Source: Schistocerca nitens
Taxonomy: Eukaryota; Arthropoda; Insecta; Orthoptera; Acrididae
Direction: 5' to 3'
NCBI RefSeq assembly: GCF_023898315.1
Contig: NC_064617.1
Span: 718,907,202-718,971,201 of the forward strand
Length of the DNA stretch: 64,000 bases
The translations under genes were made by a program, and so were the position numbers. The stretch's first letter is position 1. Every line of letters starts with the position of its first letter. The notes beneath the pieces were generated by a model. The model did no database searches. It had not been told where the DNA came from and was given only the letters and a program-made list of their open reading frames with translations. Shown here in pieces: positions 1 through 10,230 of this stretch.

Positions 1-2
1 CG

Positions 3-818
3 TCGTGCACTCATGTCATGGTGCGAGATGACACCATCCGACCGGCACTCAGACCTCCATATACGGGCCCGCACAGAGTCATATCACGGCGTACCAACAC
101 GTTCGAAGTGCTCATTAACAGCACGCCTCAAACGGTATCCGTCTGCCGCCTCAAACCTGCATGGACTCTGGGAGAACTGCCCGATACCCCACCCAGTCAG
201 ACCCCATCCCCTGCTGCACCCACCTCGCATGAGGCATCTACCGACAGTCCATGGATGAGCGACGCCCATTCCCACACGTGTGACGTTCCCCACTCCCAGT
301 CGTGTGACAGTGCTACAGGTGCGTGTGACATTCCTATGCAGAGTGATGCGTGTGATGACTTACCCTCCTACAGGCAGCCCCTCGCCTCTCCCCTGTTAGG
401 ATTCAGTGATGTATCAGGGACCAGCCCCAGAGCGTGTGATGTCACCGATGACGACTCGTGTGGAGATTCTGTCAACCCGTATCAGGAAGTGGTAGTGAAT
501 GTCAACACTGATCTTATTTGCAGCTCTAATGTGTTTTTTGTTATACAGCCGGGTAATGTGTACATCTTCTGCGAACAAGCCAGCTTCCCCAGGGACAACT
601 TAACTCACATTTATCTCCTCCAGTCTGTCCCCTTGCCTGTTGGTACTGACCCATCAACGGTCAAAGTCCTACGTACCGCCACAGGCATTCAGATCCGCTA
701 TCCTGGCCCCTCACAACCCACCATCCCCTCTCCAGATCCCTCAACTGCTGTACGAGGATTCACCCGGTCAGGCAGGACCATCCGCCCCCCTCGCTGGCTC
801 GAAGACTTCAATTACTAA
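3..818 (+). CDS. C-terminal end of Ty3/gypsy retrotransposon pol polyprotein (partial)
   Basis: The frame is open from the window edge, so the 5' part lies outside and the Met at 18 need not be a start. The first ~50 residues carry a PYTGPHRV segment followed by a VCRLKPAW segment. This matches the GPF/Y-type module that follows the integrase core in Ty3/gypsy pol and helps bind DNA. The rest is Ser/Pro/Thr-rich and ends with a TRSGRTIRPPRWL stretch, common at gypsy pol C-termini. A polypurine tract and an LTR follow. No protease, RT or integrase catalytic residues are inside the window. No env frame is seen downstream. Confidence 0.75.
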   Translation, partial: SCTHVMVRDDTIRPALRPPYTGPHRVISRRTNTFEVLINSTPQTVSVCRLKPAWTLGELPDTPPSQTPSPAAPTSHEASTDSPWMSDAHSHTCDVPHSQSCDSATGACDIPMQSDACDDLPSYRQPLASPLLGFSDVSGTSPRACDVTDDDSCGDSVNPYQEVVVNVNTDLICSSNVFFVIQPGNVYIFCEQASFPRDNLTHIYLLQSVPLPVGTDPSTVKVLRTATGIQIRYPGPSQPTIPSPDPSTAVRGFTRSGRTIRPPRWLEDFNY

Positions 819-924
819 CGTAATGTAATGTAAGGTATGGTTTCTGATTAAACACCCTCTCCCTCCCCCCTGGGTGTTCCCTTTACATGTATGCCCCAAT
901 ATTTATGTTTGTGCTCCACACTCT

Positions 925-940
925 AGGGGAGGGGCGCTAA
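925..940 (+). other. Polypurine tract of the gypsy element
   Basis: The run AGGGGAGGGGCGCTAA ends exactly where a TGTGGCGACT LTR-type start begins. It would prime plus-strand DNA synthesis during reverse transcription. Its position about 105 bp after the pol stop is as expected. Confidence 0.65.
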
Positions 941-1150
941 TGTGGCGACTATCGACCAAGTCGCGGTTAATATCTTTGTTTTTGGCAAGCTCTTTGCTTA
1001 GTCTGTGGTCGCGCGCGAAAGTGTACGGACGTGTACCGAGAATTCAGAATGTAAACAACTGTATATGTGTGCTTACGAAAAATAAAAACAGTGTTTATTA
1101 CATGTGGTGTAGCGTACATCATTGAATTCGGCAACCCTAGTACGCTAAAC
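941..1150 (+). repeat. 3' LTR of the gypsy element (right edge approximate)
   Basis: The LTR starts with TGTGGCGACT directly after the polypurine tract and contains an AATAAA polyadenylation signal near 1080. The right boundary is uncertain because the 5' LTR is outside the window. It may end near 1133 (…TTCGGCA) or near the (AT)n tract at 1153. Confidence 0.6.

Positions 1151-1152
<2 letters not shown>

Positions 1153-1215
<63 letters not shown>
1153..1215. repeat. (AT)n then (CA)n microsatellite
   Basis: About 55 bp of perfect AT dinucleotides run into a short CA run that abuts the left end of a Tc1-like element. Confidence 0.95.
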
Positions 1216-1219
<4 letters not shown>

Positions 1220-2637
1220 CCTGGAAATTGAAATAAGAACACCGTGAATTCATTGTCCCAGGAAGGGGAAACTTTATTGACACATTCCTGGGGTCAGATA
1301 CATAACATGATCACACTGACAGAACCACAGGCACATAGACACAGGCAACAGAGCATGCACAATGTCGGCACTAGTACAGTGTATATCCACCTTTCGCAGC
1401 AATGCAGGCTGCTATTCTCCCATGGAGACGATCGTAGAGATGCTGGATGTAGTCCTGTGGAACGGCTTGCCATGCCATTTCCACCTGGCACCTCAGTTGG
1501 ACCAGCGTTCGTGCTGGACATGCAGACCGCGTGAGACGACGCTTCATCCAGTCCCAAACATGCTCAATGGGGGACAGATCCGGAGATCTTGCTGGCCAGG
1601 GTAGTTGACTTAACCTTCTAGAGCACGTTGGGTGGCACAGGATTCATGCGGACGTGCATTGTCCTATTGGAAGAGCAAGTTCCCTTGCCGGTCTAGGAAT
1701 GGTAGAACGATGGGTTCGATGACGGTTTGGATGTACCGTGCACTATTCAGTGTCCCCTCGACGATCACCAGTGGTGTACGGCCAGTGTAGGAGATCGCTC
1801 CCCACACCATGATGCCGGGTGTTGGCCCTGTGTGCCTCGGTCGTATGCAGTCCTGATTGTGGCGCTCACCTGCACGGCGCCAAACACGCATACGACCATC
1901 ATTGGCACCAAGGCAGAAGCGACTCTCATCGCTGAAGACGACACGTCTCCATTCGTCCCTCCATTCACGCCTGTCGCGACACCACTGGAGGCGGGCTGCA
2001 CGATGTTGGGGCGTGAGCGGAAGACGGCCTAACGGTGTGCGGGACCGTAGCCCAGCTTCATGGAGACGGTTGCGAATGGTCCTCGCCGATACCCCAGGAG
2101 CAACAGTGTCCCTAATTTGCTGGGAAGTGGCGGTGCGGTCCCCTAAGGCACTGCGTAGGATCCTACGGTCTTGGCGTGCATCCGTGCGTCGCTGCGGTCC
2201 GGTCCCAGGTCGACGGGCACGTGCACCTTCCGCCGACCACTGGCGACAACATCGATGTACTGTGGAGACCTCACGCCCCACGTGTTGAGCAATTCGGCGG
2301 TACGTCCACCCGGCCTCCCGCATGCCCACTATACGCCCTCGCTCAAAGTCCGTCAGCTGCACATACGGTTCACGTCCACGCTGTCGCGGCATGCTACCAG
2401 TGTTAAAGACTGCGATGGAGCTCCGTATGCCACGGCAAACTGGCTGACACTGACGGCGGCGGTGCACAAATGCTGTGCAGCTAGCGCCATTCGACGGCCA
2501 ACACTGCGGTTCCTGGTGTGTCCGCTGTGCCGTGAGTGTGATCATTGCTTGAACAGCCCTCTCGCAGTGTGCGGAGCAAGTATGGTGGGTCTGACACACC
2601 GGTGTCAATGTGTTCTTTTTTTCCATTTCCAGGAGTG
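1216..2637 (-). mobile_element. Tc1-like transposon, copy 1 (full length, inactivated)
   Basis: The terminal inverted repeats begin CACTCCTGGAAATTGAAATA on the left, with the complementary CCAGGAGTG end on the right, followed by the TA target dinucleotide. Length is 1422 bp, the same as copy 3 at 10231, and the two are nearly identical by eye. The left TA is obscured by the (CA)n tract. The transposase on the minus strand is broken (separate entry). Confidence 0.92.
1371..2392 (-). pseudogene. Tc1-like transposase, copy 1, nonsense and frameshift
   Basis: This is cut-and-paste transposase of the IS630/Tc1/mariner superfamily. It has an N-terminal paired-type helix-turn-helix, an Arg-rich GRPR-like linker, then a DDE domain with VVFSDESRF carrying the first Asp. 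Start chosen at the MPRQRG Met (2392), which gives the usual ~340-residue length. Against copy 3, a CAG codon has become TAG at 1664-1666, just before the second catalytic Asp. One base is also missing near 1613, shifting the last third. The product would lack the second Asp and the Glu, so it should be inactive. Confidence 0.88.
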
Positions 2638-2649
2638 TATATATATATA

Positions 2650-3230
2650 TACAAAGATGTCTAAAAACACAGATGATGTGACTTACCGAACGAAAGTGCT
2701 GGCAGGTCGATAGACACACAAACAAACACAAAAATACACACAAAATTCAAGCTTTTGCAACAAACTGTTGCCTCACCAGGAAAGAGGGGAGGAGAGGGAA
2801 AGACGAAAGGATGTGGGTTTTAAGGGAGAGGGTAAGGAGTCATTCCAATCCCAGGAGTGGAAAGACTTACCTTTGGGGGAAAAAAAGGAAAAAAGGACAG
2901 GTATACACTCGCACACACACACATATCCATCCGCTGCTCGTGTCTGTGTATGTGTGGATGGATATGTGTGTGTGTGCGAGTGTATACCTGTCCTTTTTTC
3001 CCCCAAAGTAAGTCTTTCCGCTCCCAGGAATGGAATGACTCCTTACTCTCTCCCTTAAAACTCACATCCTTTCATCTTTCCCTCTCCTTCCCTCTTTCCT
3101 GACGAAGCAACCGTTGGTTGTGAAAGCTAGAATTTTGTGTGTATGTTTGTGTTTGTTTGTGTGTCTGTCGACCTGCCAGCACTTTCATTTGGTAAGTCAC
3201 ATCATCTTTGTTTTTAGATATATTTTTCCT
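2650..3230. repeat. Long foldback (inverted) repeat, ~280-bp arms
   Basis: The left arm (about 2653-2930) is the near-perfect reverse complement of the right arm (about 2953-3228). They meet around a short GT-rich centre near 2931-2952. Landmarks read in both directions include GCCAGCACTTTC, GGTAAGTCACATCATC, and the palindromic GTATACCTGTCC near the loop. No coding capacity is apparent, and open frames here are low-complexity. An orphan copy of one arm follows at 3303-3550. A non-autonomous foldback or MITE-like element is the best description. I could not assign a superfamily. Confidence 0.85.
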
Positions 3231-3248
3231 ACGTGGAATGTTTCCCTC

Positions 3249-3251
<3 letters not shown>

Positions 3252-3302
<51 letters not shown>
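3252..3302. repeat. (AT)n microsatellite
   Basis: About 50 bp of perfect AT repeat separates the foldback from its orphan arm. Confidence 0.95.
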
Positions 3303-3313
<11 letters not shown>

Positions 3314-3547
3314 CAAGTGTATACCCGTCCTTTTTTTCCCCCTAAGGTAAGTCTTTCCGCTCCCGGGATTGGAATGACTCCTTACCCTCTCCCTTAAAAC
3401 CCACATCCTTTCGTCTTTCCCTCTCCTTCCCTCTTTCCTGATGAGGCAACAGTTTGTTGCGAAAGCTTGAATTTTGTGTGTATGTTTGTGTTTGTTTGTG
3501 TGTCTGTCGACCTGCCAGCACTTTCATTTGGTAAGTCGCATCATCTT

Positions 3548-3549
<2 letters not shown>
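3303..3549 (+). repeat. Single (orphan) arm of the foldback repeat
   Basis: This segment repeats the right arm of the 2650-3230 foldback in the same orientation, from the GTGTATACC motif to CATCATCTTTGT. The matching left arm is absent. (TA)n tracts bound it on both sides. Confidence 0.85.

Positions 3550-3609
<60 letters not shown>
3550..3609. repeat. (AT)n microsatellite
   Basis: About 60 bp of AT repeat. The TA at its right end is the target dinucleotide of Tc1 copy 2. Confidence 0.95.
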
Positions 3610-3612
<3 letters not shown>

Positions 3613-4973
3613 TCCTGGAAATTGAAATAAGAACACCGTGAATTCATTGTCCCAGGAAGGGGAAACTTTATTGACACATTCCTGGGGTCAGATACATCAT
3701 ATGATCACACTGACAGAACCACAGGCACATAGACACAGGCAACAGAGCATGCACAATGTCGGCACTAGTACAGTGTATATCCACCTTTCGCAGAAATGTA
3801 GGCTGCTATTCTCCCATGGAGACGATCGTAGAGATGCTGGGTGTAGTCCTGTGGAATGGCTTGCCATGCCATTTCCACCTGGCGCCTCAGTTGGACCAGT
3901 GTTCGTGCTGGACGTGCAGACCGCGTGAGACGACGCTTCATCCAGTCCCAAACATGCTCAATGGGGGACAGATCCGGAGATCTTGCTGGCCAGGGTAGTT
4001 GACTTACACCTTCTAGAGCACGTTGGGTGGCACGGGATACATGCGGACGTGCATTGTCCTGTTGGAACAGCAAGTTCCCTTGCCGGTCTAGGAATGGTAG
4101 AACTATGGGTTCGATGACGGTTTGGATGTACCGTGCACTATTCAGTGTCCCCTCGATGATCACCAGTGGTGTACGGCCAGTGTAGGAGATCGCTCCCCAC
4201 ACCATGATGCCGGGTGTTGGCCTTGTGTGCCTCGGTCGTATGCAGTCCTGATTGTGGCGCTCACCTGCACGGCGCCAAACACGCATACGACCATCATTGG
4301 CACCAAGGCAGAAGCGACTCTCATCGCTGAAGACGACACGTCTCCATTCGTCCCTCCATTCACGCCTGTCGCGACACCACTGGAGGCGGGCTGCACGATG
4401 TTGGGGCGTGAGCGGAAGACGGCCTAACGGTGTGCGGGACCGTAGCCCAGCTTCATGGAGACGGTTGCGAATGGTCCTCGCCGATACCCCAGGAGCAACA
4501 GTGTCCCTAATTTGCTGGGAAGTGGCGGTGCGGTCCCCTACGGCACTGCGTAGGATCCTACGGTCTTGGCGTGCATCCATGCATCGCTGCAGTCCGGTCC
4601 CAGGTCAACGGGCACGTGCACCTTCCGCCGACCACTGGCGACAACATCGATGTACTGTGGAGACCCACGATACGCCCTCGCTCAAAGTCCGTCAACTGCA
4701 CATACGGTTCACGTCCACGCTGTCGCGGCATGCTACCAGTGTTAAAGACTGCGATGGAGCTCCGTATGCCACGGCAAACTGGCTGACACTGACGGCGGCG
4801 GTGCACAAATGCTGCACAGCTAGCGCCATTCGACGGCCAACACCGCGGTTCCTGGTGTGTCCGCTGTGCCGTGCGTGTGATCATTGCTTGTACAGCCCTC
4901 TCGCAGTGTCTGGAGCAAGTATGGTGGGTCTGACACACCGGTGTCAATGTGTTCTTTTTTCCATTTCCAGGAG

Positions 4974-4975
<2 letters not shown>
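3610..4975 (-). mobile_element. Tc1-like transposon, copy 2 (56-bp internal deletion)
   Basis: It has the same termini as copies 1 and 3 (CACTCCTGG … CCAGGAGTG). Length is 1366 bp against 1422 bp; the difference is one 56-bp deletion near 4667. The left flank is TA within (TA)n. The right flank reads TGTGTGTC before another (TA)n tract, so the right TA has been altered. Confidence 0.92.
3765..4731 (-). pseudogene. Tc1-like transposase, copy 2, frameshifted by deletion
   Basis: The C-terminal 271 codons (3765-4580) keep all three catalytic positions: FSDESRF, QQDNARPH and SPIEHVWD. The 56-bp deletion near 4667 falls in the helix-turn-helix coding part. Because 56 is not a multiple of 3, it throws the N-terminus into another frame. 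The DDE domain is therefore intact but disconnected from the start at 4731. Confidence 0.88.

Positions 4976-4983
<8 letters not shown>

Positions 4984-5041
<58 letters not shown>
4984..5041. repeat. (AT)n microsatellite
   Basis: About 58 bp of AT repeat between Tc1 copy 2 and the pseudogene region that follows. Confidence 0.95.
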
Positions 5042-5046
<5 letters not shown>

Positions 5047-5049
5047 AAA

Positions 5050-6829
5050 CCAAGAAGGTGGTGTTTAAGAAAAGTGAAAAACACTTCAACACTTCACAGT
5101 TTTTGGAAATCTGTCAAAGGTATTGCAGAAATATCTTGGTCCTCAAGTTACGGTATTAGCATCACATCCATTGTGCAGGAATTTCTACACTCACCAAAGG
5201 AAGAAATTTAGTGACAATCCAACCGAACAATCACCATCAAATGAATGTGAAACTGAAGGAGACAGTGCAGCTGCTTATATTCCTGGGTGTGAAGTTGTTC
5301 ATGCATTGAATGTAAGCATTTCTGTTGTAGCCGCTACTGTATCCCCCTTAAACATCCAGGAAAGGTAAGAAGCGCAAGAAGAAAACAATATGTAAAAAGA
5401 AAACTGGAAGAAATACATACCCACAAACTCACATTATTTGATTTTAAAAGCTCATAAAATAAAGAATGAGAAAGGTATTTGGGCATGCCCAGATTCTTAC
5501 TGTGGGCATCCATTGCAAGATGATACGCTCACTGTTGCTCTGGAATACTAAGTGATGACAAAGATTGCAGCAGGCAAAGTTCTAACCAGACTGACGTTAT
5601 CTCCATTAGTGAAAATAGTGAAAAAGTTAAAAAGGTAAAAAGATATATGACAAGAACAAGAAGATAAGCATATCTCTTAATAAGAAACAAGAAGCCAAAT
5701 TTAAAAATTGGTTGCACAAAATTCTTCTCCTTACAACCAAAATGTGTAAAATGCTAGCCAGTGAAGGAAGTATTTACTGCACTGCTTTGAAACTTGTTTG
5801 CTTCACCTCAAGCAGTGTCACGGGAAAGAAATACAAAGAGATGGACCTGATGCTTTGGTGTATATGTCAAGAGCCACAAGATAAATGTTGTTTGCAGGGC
5901 GGTGCAATGTGTCCTGGTGCTGAAGTGATGACTGTTGAAGCATTACACTTTCAGGATACTGACAATGGCATAATCTAGGCATTGTGGAGGGAGGAGAATA
6001 GGTGAAGAAGACAGTAGAGCCAGACATGTTTGTTACAGAAGTTAGGCATTGGACCATGAAACAAATAGCTCACCATTCTATCCGCAATATTCAGAGACAA
6101 GCCATAGTAGAAGTAAAATCAGCCACATTCCAGTATACTGACACATTAGTTTTTCATTTTGACTTTGCTGAGAACTGGTCTGTTTCTTTGCAGATCGAAA
6201 TTCAAAGTTACCACTGGCACTCATCACAGGTATAAACATTCAAATGTATTGCTCACTTCCTTGGAACATCACACTGTTTTGCTATTGTCAGCGATTATCT
6301 CATTCACGACAGTGCACATGCATGCTATGCTGACAGCATGATAACTGATGACATAGCATCTAGAGGCCATCCATTTCCTAAACATGTGTATGTGACTGAT
6401 GGTGCAGCATCTCATTTTAAAAACTGCTTTCAGCTTTATGAGGTTGGCCAACACTGTAGTACAGGAATTAAGACAAAAAAATGGGTATTTTCAGCAACAG
6501 GTCATGGAAAAAGTTTATGTGAGGGGGTAGGAGGTCTCTGTAAACATCTTGCAACAAGATTTAATCTCCAGCATGAAGCTGTTGGTGCTGTAAGAGATGC
6601 TACTGGATTTGTACACATCATATCAACATTAGTAATAAATGTAAAACTCTTAATTCTAAATGAAAGTACATTAAGCGAATTCTGTTTAAAAAAGAGAGAT
6701 GAGTGGTCTCCTATGAAGCCTGTGGTAGGAATTAAATCAAGTCATTACTGGGTTGTACCCGAGTGTGGCACATCCTTGAAATGCAGCCTGTTACTGTGTA
6801 TGAAATGCAGAGACCACAGTATACATTAG
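5050..6829 (+). pseudogene. Decayed gene of an uncharacterised arthropod family (FHFDFAENW / VTDGAASHFKN motifs)
   Basis: Separate open stretches at 5123-5368, 5712-5978, 6002-6235 and 6338-6829 read as parts of one protein. Seen directly: a Cys-rich patch (KCCLQGGAMCPG), then FHFDFAENWSV with IQSYHW, then VTDGAASHFKN, then TGHGKSLCEGVGG. The last two open stretches are in one frame, separated by a single TAA at 6233-6235, with plausible coding between them. From memory, this motif order occurs in a widespread intronless, uncharacterised arthropod family. The spaced acidic residues suggest a DDE-like nuclease fold, but that is inference. No introns or termini are visible, so a dead transposon gene or a retrocopy are both possible. 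Confidence 0.6.
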
Positions 6830-7794
6830 AAGACTTTGTAGTGAGCCATTTTATTTCTTGTGTGTCTGACAGTGGTGGGTGGGAGAGATAATAAGTTTCT
6901 TTCATGAGCTGCACGATATAACCATCTCCTTTATGACATCTCATCGACCTGCTAATGCTTTCAAGTGGCCTTCATTAAAGGATCAGTGTGCAATTCCTAT
7001 TTCCCAAGTACTGTGTGCTAATTCTGCTCAGCTATAGAGGTTCAATGAGAAGCAGATGAGAAAAAAAAAACAGTGCACCATATTAATTCATAGAAAGTAA
7101 TGAAGAAGTAAAATCATGACAGAAGACAATGATAATTTTTGAATAATGTCATAAAAGGAAAATGGGTATAAATATTCTATATCTCATTTTTGTTATAAAT
7201 TGCTCTCAAACAAAATTATGAATAGTTTTCCCATTCATTTATAATGTTGTAAGGTAATTATTTTGATTCAGAAATACCAGTTTTGCTTGACATTTACTTA
7301 AAAGCAGCACTACAAAGTTTCTTGCATTTTGTAGAGACAAGTATTGCCCACTCAGATTGTACATTCCGTAAGACAATAACCAACTAATGTACCATGAAAT
7401 TTTGACAACATATAGGATGGGGGTTTTGGAGAAAATAATTTCTACATAATCAAAAAATTTCGGAATCTTTCATCGTTATGTACAAATATTTTTATAGTTT
7501 AAGAATTCATGCATTAATGTCATAGTTGACAGTTAGAAGTTCTCCCTCTTTTTCATTTTTCAACAGGTGTCATCCTGTGACTATCCATATTTTCACAACA
7601 TATTTTTGAAATTCACAAAAAATTACAAATTTTCACTCATTTAGAGAGGTCTGTAGCATTTTAACAAATTCAAAATATTGTAGTTCTGTAGAGGTATCAC
7701 GTGGAACCTCAACATAATTTTTTTTCAGCAAACTTTGAGGTAGTGATGTGACACATTCACTCTTGACCTGTATGATTTGAGATGATATAATGTT
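6830..7794. other. AT-rich stretch with no recognisable feature
   Basis: I see no open frame of note, inverted repeat or known repeat here. Base composition is strongly AT. Confidence 0.6.
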
Positions 7795-8016
7795 TTATTC
7801 ATTGAAACTTGCTATGAGGTGTCCAATCTTGAAGTACAGGCTTTTTGTTTTTGCGAATTGTGATAAGTCAATTTTTGTAATAACCCCTCGCCCACCAATT
7901 TTGCCCCTTTTTGTAACAAAATCCGAACAAACTTCCCTGAAAAACGAATACCAATCTATAACAGTTTTGTGGTCTGTCTCACAGTCGTTAGCAGCAAGCC
8001 AAACAGGACACCTCAA
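7795..8016 (-). pseudogene. Merlin (IS1016-like) transposase remnant
   Basis: On the minus strand a 73-codon open frame contains IDWYSFFREVCSDF, then RGKIGGRGV, then KIDLSQF. These align in order with LDWYSFCREVCSEF, RGKLGGHGV and EVDESQF in the intact Merlin transposase at 15063-15977. The first catalytic Asp is kept (IDLSQF). The second half of the catalytic domain is not found beyond 7795. No terminal repeats were seen. Confidence 0.75.
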
Positions 8017-8089
8017 AAAACGAGTTCCACTGGCTGCCGCTAGGGCCCGGAGGAACGCGCTCAGTTTTAACTAAGCGCGATCCGCTGCT

Positions 8090-8340
8090 AAAAAGAACAT
8101 CCGGTGCAGCAACGCTCTTCCGGCGTGCGCTGATTGGCTGGCTGGGCGCTCTTATCAGCAGCCACATCCGCTGTGGGCCCGCCCATTACCCCTCAGGAGT
8201 GGGAGTGAAAAGTATAAAAAAAAAAAAAAACTGGGGGCCCAGTCTCGCTCGTGAGGCAACAGCACGCTCATTCGACTCGAGGCAGCCGCACAGTACAGGC
8301 AGCCACGCCTTACCGCAGGAGCAGCAGAAGATACAGAAGG
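8090..8340 (+). promoter_or_regulatory. GC-rich promoter-like segment (possible LTR fragment)
   Basis: A GC-rich patch stands out from AT-rich surroundings. It contains an inverted CCAAT (GATTGGCTGG near 8131) and, about 80 bp later, a TATA-like AGTATAAAAAA at 8209 followed by an A run. It could be an LTR U3/R fragment or another retroelement promoter. I see no paired copy, polypurine tract or downstream gene. Confidence 0.35.
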
Positions 8341-8685
8341 AGAATGAGACTATCAGTTTACAAGAATGTAGATACATTTGATCTTACACCAAAGCCAACA
8401 GGACAACAGCAACTACTTGGAGGACCAATAACTTTTGTAGGATGTAGGGCTTCCATAGGTAGCCCTGAGTTCTCAAACCACATCCCTTGACGAACAGACC
8501 ACCACACACTACCTTCTGAAAACCGTCACATTTATAAAGCCCTGATGCGTTTCTTGGAAACCTTGGACAATGTCATGTTGCAAGCGCAAACGCTACACCT
8601 ATAATAACTAGCGATTAGGTTGTACTGTCTGGCAAAACTGTTAACATTCATCAGTTCTCTCACTTCATCAGCCAATTTGACGAGT

Positions 8686-8895
8686 CGTGTGACTAGGGCC
8701 TCCCGTCGGGTAGACCGTTCACCGGGTGGAAGTCTTCCGATTTTACACCACTCCGGCAACTTGTGCGTCGATGGGGATGAAATGATGATTATTAGGACAA
8801 CACAACACCCAATCCCTGAGCGGAGAAAATCTCCGACCCAGCCGGGAGTAGAACCCAGGTCCTTAGGATGGACATTCCGTCGTGCTGACCACTTT
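8686..8895 (-). repeat. tRNA-derived SINE, family 3 (5'-truncated head)
   Basis: Read on the minus strand, the segment has a degraded B box (GGGTTCTACTCCC) followed by a body with CTCCGCTCAGGGATTGGGTG and GTTGTGTTGTCC. From memory this body is typical of an abundant insect tRNA-related SINE. The A-box end is cut off near 8895 and no TSD was found. Confidence 0.6.
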
Positions 8896-8934
8896 TTTTT
8901 TCGATGGGATCTAGAGAACTTTATCGGATCAAAT

Positions 8935-8935
<1 letters not shown>

Positions 8936-8976
<41 letters not shown>
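8936..8976. repeat. (CA)n microsatellite
   Basis: About 40 bp of perfect CA repeat. Confidence 0.95.
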
Positions 8977-8977
<1 letters not shown>

Positions 8978-9975
8978 GTGTATTTATTTAGTTTCATATT
9001 ATATACATATTTAACGGGGTCCTACTACCGGCACCAGAAGCTTTCGAGTCGTCTTCGCATAATAAATGTAAAGGAGACTCCATCTACACCGTTTGCTCTG
9101 AGGATCAATCGTGTGCCATGAACCATTTTTAAGTGTGTCTTCCAGTATTCGGAATGCCCAAATAGTTGGGAGGATGCTCGAATAATGCGCCTAAATAGTT
9201 CGATAGTCCTGTGCGGAACAATGCATGGTGGCGGAACGCCTCATGAGCCGTTGTCAGGTGGACCTACAAGTCGCTCGGCTACCAGGGGCGGACGTTTGAC
9301 GAGTGAAGCGAACGTGAGGAATTTGTGGTACCCCACTCGCTCACTTTTCCGCATCTTCAAAATCAGGAGCAGAACTAGGCCCCACAACTGCGTCCATATT
9401 TTCCTATGTTACTCATTGTTCGAAAGCAATTACAAATCCCGCGACAGCAATTACAAATCCCGCGACACGATTACGTGAAAGTCAGACTTTCGTTTCTGAT
9501 ATCATATTTAAAAAAAATTATATTCTCTATAAAACAACTAGATTACGACTGATAGAATGTGACTCCACAAACGAGCGACCGATCGCTTTGTAGAGCCCAC
9601 GGGTGTAGCAAATTGGTCTCTGGTCGCCGACCGCAAGGGAATTCCAGACAAGCAGATGGATCGCACGCAATTCGTGCATACAATACGGCTGGAAGCGGAG
9701 GTGTGTGGCAACAACGCAGCGACTAGTTTCTCTATTTATTAAGCATGGCTGTGCAATTTTGTTTCGTTTTGCGTTTCTACGTTCAAAAAGGAATTTAGAT
9801 GAGAACTGGAAATTATCTAGGGATCACAAACTACTGTGCGAAGTGAAGTGTACATCGGAGTTGCCGTTTATATAAAGAAGTAATACAAACTACACCCTCC
9901 GATTTTCCAGTGGTTAGCGTTTTGAAGCTTCTGCTATGGAAGTAGAATTGTTGGGAAGTTCATGGTGGGCTCCCA
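8977..9975. other. Unassigned; contains a short tandem duplication at 9425-9466
   Basis: No gene or known repeat was recognised. Near 9425-9466 the 21-bp unit AGCAATTACAAATCCCGCGAC occurs twice in tandem without change. Confidence 0.6.
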
Positions 9976-9988
9976 CTAATGATTTTGA

Positions 9989-10140
9989 TGGTTCAAATGG
10001 CTCTGAGCACTATGGGACTTAACATCTGTGGTCATCAGTCGCCTAGAACTTAGAACTACTTAAACCTAACTAACCTAAGGACATCACACACATCCATGCC
10101 CGAGGCAGGATTCGAACCTGCGACCGTAGCAGTTGCGCGG
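9989..10140 (-). repeat. tRNA-derived SINE, family 1 (truncated) with 13-bp TSD
   Basis: The body reads, on the minus strand, from a B box (GGTTCGAATCC) through GTTAGTTAGG to CTCAGAGCCATTTGAACC. The A box is missing (5' truncation). It is flanked by a perfect 13-bp target duplication, CTAATGATTTTGA, at 9976-9988 and 10141-10153. Confidence 0.92.
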
Positions 10141-10230
10141 CTAATGATTTTGAGTTATTTATGAAATAAATATATGCATTATTAAAGTGTTCAACTTTTA
10201 AACATAATGACATACGTACCTGCCGTAATA

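Noticed and set aside
1727-2713. + strand open frames of 101-180 codons across the Tc1 copies (also in copies 2 and 3)
   Set aside because: They are antisense shadows of the GC-rich transposase gene and recur in all three copies with the same coordinates relative to it.
2773-3102. Several 66-96-codon frames on both strands
   Set aside because: They come from the foldback arms and read nearly the same in both directions; no protein family is recognisable.
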